The position numbers and the translations under genes are program-made. Below the pieces are notes generated by a model that saw only the letters and a program-made list of their open reading frames with translations, made no database searches and was not told the origin of the DNA. This document shows, piece after piece, positions 62,185 to 64,000 of a stretch of 64,000 nucleotides of DNA; position 1 is the first letter of the stretch, and every line of letters starts with the position of its first letter. The DNA is from Monosporascus cannonballus (lineage: Eukaryota; Ascomycota; Sordariomycetes; Xylariales), in contig QJNS01000109.1 in the NCBI GenBank assembly GCA_004154925.1, positions 186,001 to 250,000 of the forward strand, read 5' to 3'.

Positions 62185-62455
62185 TATTAACTTATATTCG
62201 ACGCGTATATAAAGTTGCTAATTAGTTATTCTTAATTTAATTATATATTTATTTTTATTTATTTTATTTTTTATTTTGTTAAAAACTAACAAAAATTAAT
62301 AATTTAAGAAGCAATAGTGAAAACGAGATTATTTTTCATATAATTCCAATTTAGGCCTTATAAGCTTATTACGAGAATACGGCATTTAATTGGTTTAAAA
62401 AAGGTACATCAGTTCAACACGAGCTAGAGAAGCCCGAGCTAGCTAAGATAATCGA
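62185..62455 (+). repeat. Repeat A, copy 2
   Basis: Homologue of 28040-28320 (ATTCGACGCGTATATAAAG to GAGCTAGCTAAGATAA). Adjoins repeat B copy 2 directly, unlike the first copies. Confidence 0.6.
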
Positions 62456-62457
62456 AT

Positions 62458-62560
62458 GCTTATTGCTATTTGCCTCATCGTGTTCAGGACCCCATTTTGG
62501 AGGTTGTGGCTGCGCCTGCGGCGCAGCAGCCGTGGCTACAGCTAAAGCTTTTGATTAAGA
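62458..62560 (+). repeat. Repeat B, copy 2, with GC palindrome
   Basis: TTTGCCTCATCGTGTTCAGG, then ACCCCATTTTGGAGG and palindrome GCTGCGCC/GGCGCAGC at 62509-62527 with loop TGC. Unmutated. Homologue of 27205-27310. Confidence 0.7.
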
Positions 62561-64000
62561 AATATGTGTCAAAGGTCCAATATGTCAATTAAACCACTGT
62601 AGAAATTATTTCCGCAAAAACAATACAACTTCCAAAATAAGGCCTGATAACATGTTATAATGATTTTGTTCCGTTTTCGGCATTTTATACAAATTTTCAA
62701 AAATTATTAAAACGAATCCTTAAAATATAATTTTAAATTAGCGTTATTTTTTTGGTAATTATAACAAATTAATACAGAATTAAAATCTTTACTTTTTCGT
62801 ATAATTTTAATTTTAATCGATATTAAGATATTATTATAAGTTTAATTAAGTAATTGAAAACTCTGTTTTTTGCATTTTACAATTACGTATCCCTTTTTGG
62901 TTAATATAATAATAATATAACCTTATAAGCCAAAATAAAAATATATAAGGCTTAAACATATTTATAATAAATTTCGAAATATATCTTTTTCTTAATGAAC
63001 CAAATATAAGTAATATATTCGAAATTCCTAAATAAATATTTTAAATTTTCGAATATTTAATTTTCCAAAATAAAACGTTTATTTTTATCCGATATTTTTA
63101 CCAGTTTTTTGCCGATATAAACGTAATTAACCTATATATTAACATTATATATACGGCCGATAACCTTACGGTAGCTTTACGCCGTCGGTTTATTCGCCTT
63201 ATATTAGGCGTTATACTTAACGGGTAAGGCCGTATTTTACGGAAAAAATAAGTCGATATAATACATAATTTAGTTTTCGAAAAGCTTAATATTCTTTTGT
63301 TATTAAAATAAATTTCTGGAAATCTTTAATTATTTAAGTTTTTTTAAATAACTAATTTATTTATTATCCAAATTATATTATTAATTAAATTAATAAAAAA
63401 TAACGAACTTTTATATTAGTAATTTTATATTCTGTTTTTGTTTTAATATTTACGGATACGAAAAAACTTAATTTACAGATATTTTACTATATAATTGCCA
63501 AACGGTATAACCATATTATTTTTAATTTTAAATAAATATCGAATAACCAATTTTAAATTATTATATTAAATTTTATTATCGACGAAACATATTTACTATC
63601 GGAATAAAATATTTCTGGCTTAAATATGTTAATATCCGTAACTTACGTTTTATTTTTTTGTTTATATATATTAATTTACATATATAGTAATTGCTAGTAA
63701 TATTATAAAACAAATTACGAAATATCACGGTTTTCATTAAATCGGCGGTTTATATAAACATAATTATGAGGCGGAAATCCGATATTTTAATATTAATTAT
63801 CCCGAAATCGATATTAGTATTTTCTTTATATTTAGAAATTAATATTGAAATTTAAGATATTTAGATTTTTTAATAATTAATATATTTAGAGCATTAATTT
63901 ATATCTTTTTATTTTAGTTTAATAATTTATTTGTTATTGTTAAGATTATTATTTATATTTATAATAAGGCGAATATTATAAATATTTGTAATTGCTTAAT
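62561..64000 (-). pseudogene. RIPed coding remnants, unrecognised
   Basis: Minus-strand frames look coding with RIP-type stops: about 63540-63810 (TADLMKTVIFRNLFYNITSN) and about 62890-63245 (NKPTA*SYRKVIGRIYNV, VNYVYIGKKLVKISDKNKRF). They could belong to another transposon; no motif allows a family call. Confidence 0.35.

Noticed and set aside
1..64000. Fungal mitochondrial DNA
   Set aside because: AT content is similar, but there are no rRNA, tRNA or respiratory genes, and nested LTR elements with RIP are nuclear.

Overview
The window contains no intact host gene. It is an AT-rich, transposon-packed block of a filamentous ascomycete (Pezizomycotina), and the species cannot be named from the sequence. 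Two things point there. The repeats are Ty3/Gypsy chromoviruses (RNase H, integrase and chromodomain motifs still readable). Their decay is almost wholly C->T/G->A, with CpA/TpG lost and CpG kept, which is the signature of repeat-induced point mutation (RIP). Stop codons sit where Gln (CAA/CAG) and Trp (TGG) are expected, so every reading frame is broken.

I resolved the block as a nested stack by matching LTR ends (TGTTA...TRACA type) and 5-bp target-site duplications (TSDs). Left half: P1 (family 1, + strand, 3' part only, 1-2603); a spacer; a family-1-like solo LTR S1 (2916-2980 plus 24090-24293, TSD TAATA) split by H (family 2, - strand, 2981-24084, TSD GTAAT). H is itself split by M1 (family 1, - strand, 4463-11348, TSD TAAAT) and P2 (family 1, + strand, 14558-21628, TSD TCAGA/TTAGA). 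P2 carries a fresh 190-bp solo LTR (15885-16074, TSD AACAC).

Right half: P3 (family 1, + strand, about 24745-62180) is the oldest layer. It is interrupted by a short LTR (25153-25287), a 1.8-kb LTR-bounded element (27077-28904), M4 (family 2, - strand, 29524-50502, TSD TTAAT), M3 (family 2, - strand, 52698-59941, TSD CTTTT) and another short LTR (61304-61589) that holds a 150-bp LTR (61373-61522, TSD CCACG). M4 is split by X (unrecognised LTR element, 34527-48853, TSD AATTA). X is split by a 188-bp solo LTR (39782-39969) and by M2 (family 1, - strand, 40206-46955, TSD AGAAT). The deepest order of events is P3, then M4, then X, then M2. From 62180 to the end there are two short repeats and unrecognised RIP-worn coding remnants.

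Family-1 elements are about 6.8-6.9 kb with 335-440-bp LTRs. Family-2 elements are about 7.2 kb with 401-419-bp LTRs. Gene order in both is 5' LTR, gag, protease, RT, RNase H, integrase, chromodomain, an antisense ORF, polypurine tract, 3' LTR. The antisense ORF (zinc-cluster-like cysteines, then a coiled coil, then a DWS/DWN motif) is readable in both families and is the most interesting coding feature here. Other notable features are LTR minisatellites of 35-36 bp whose sequence differs from element to element, mirror-image RIP wear of the two LTRs of each element, and a strand-asymmetric C/A-rich block. All coordinates, alignments and translations were done by eye; element boundaries with matching TSDs are firm, domain limits are approximate.
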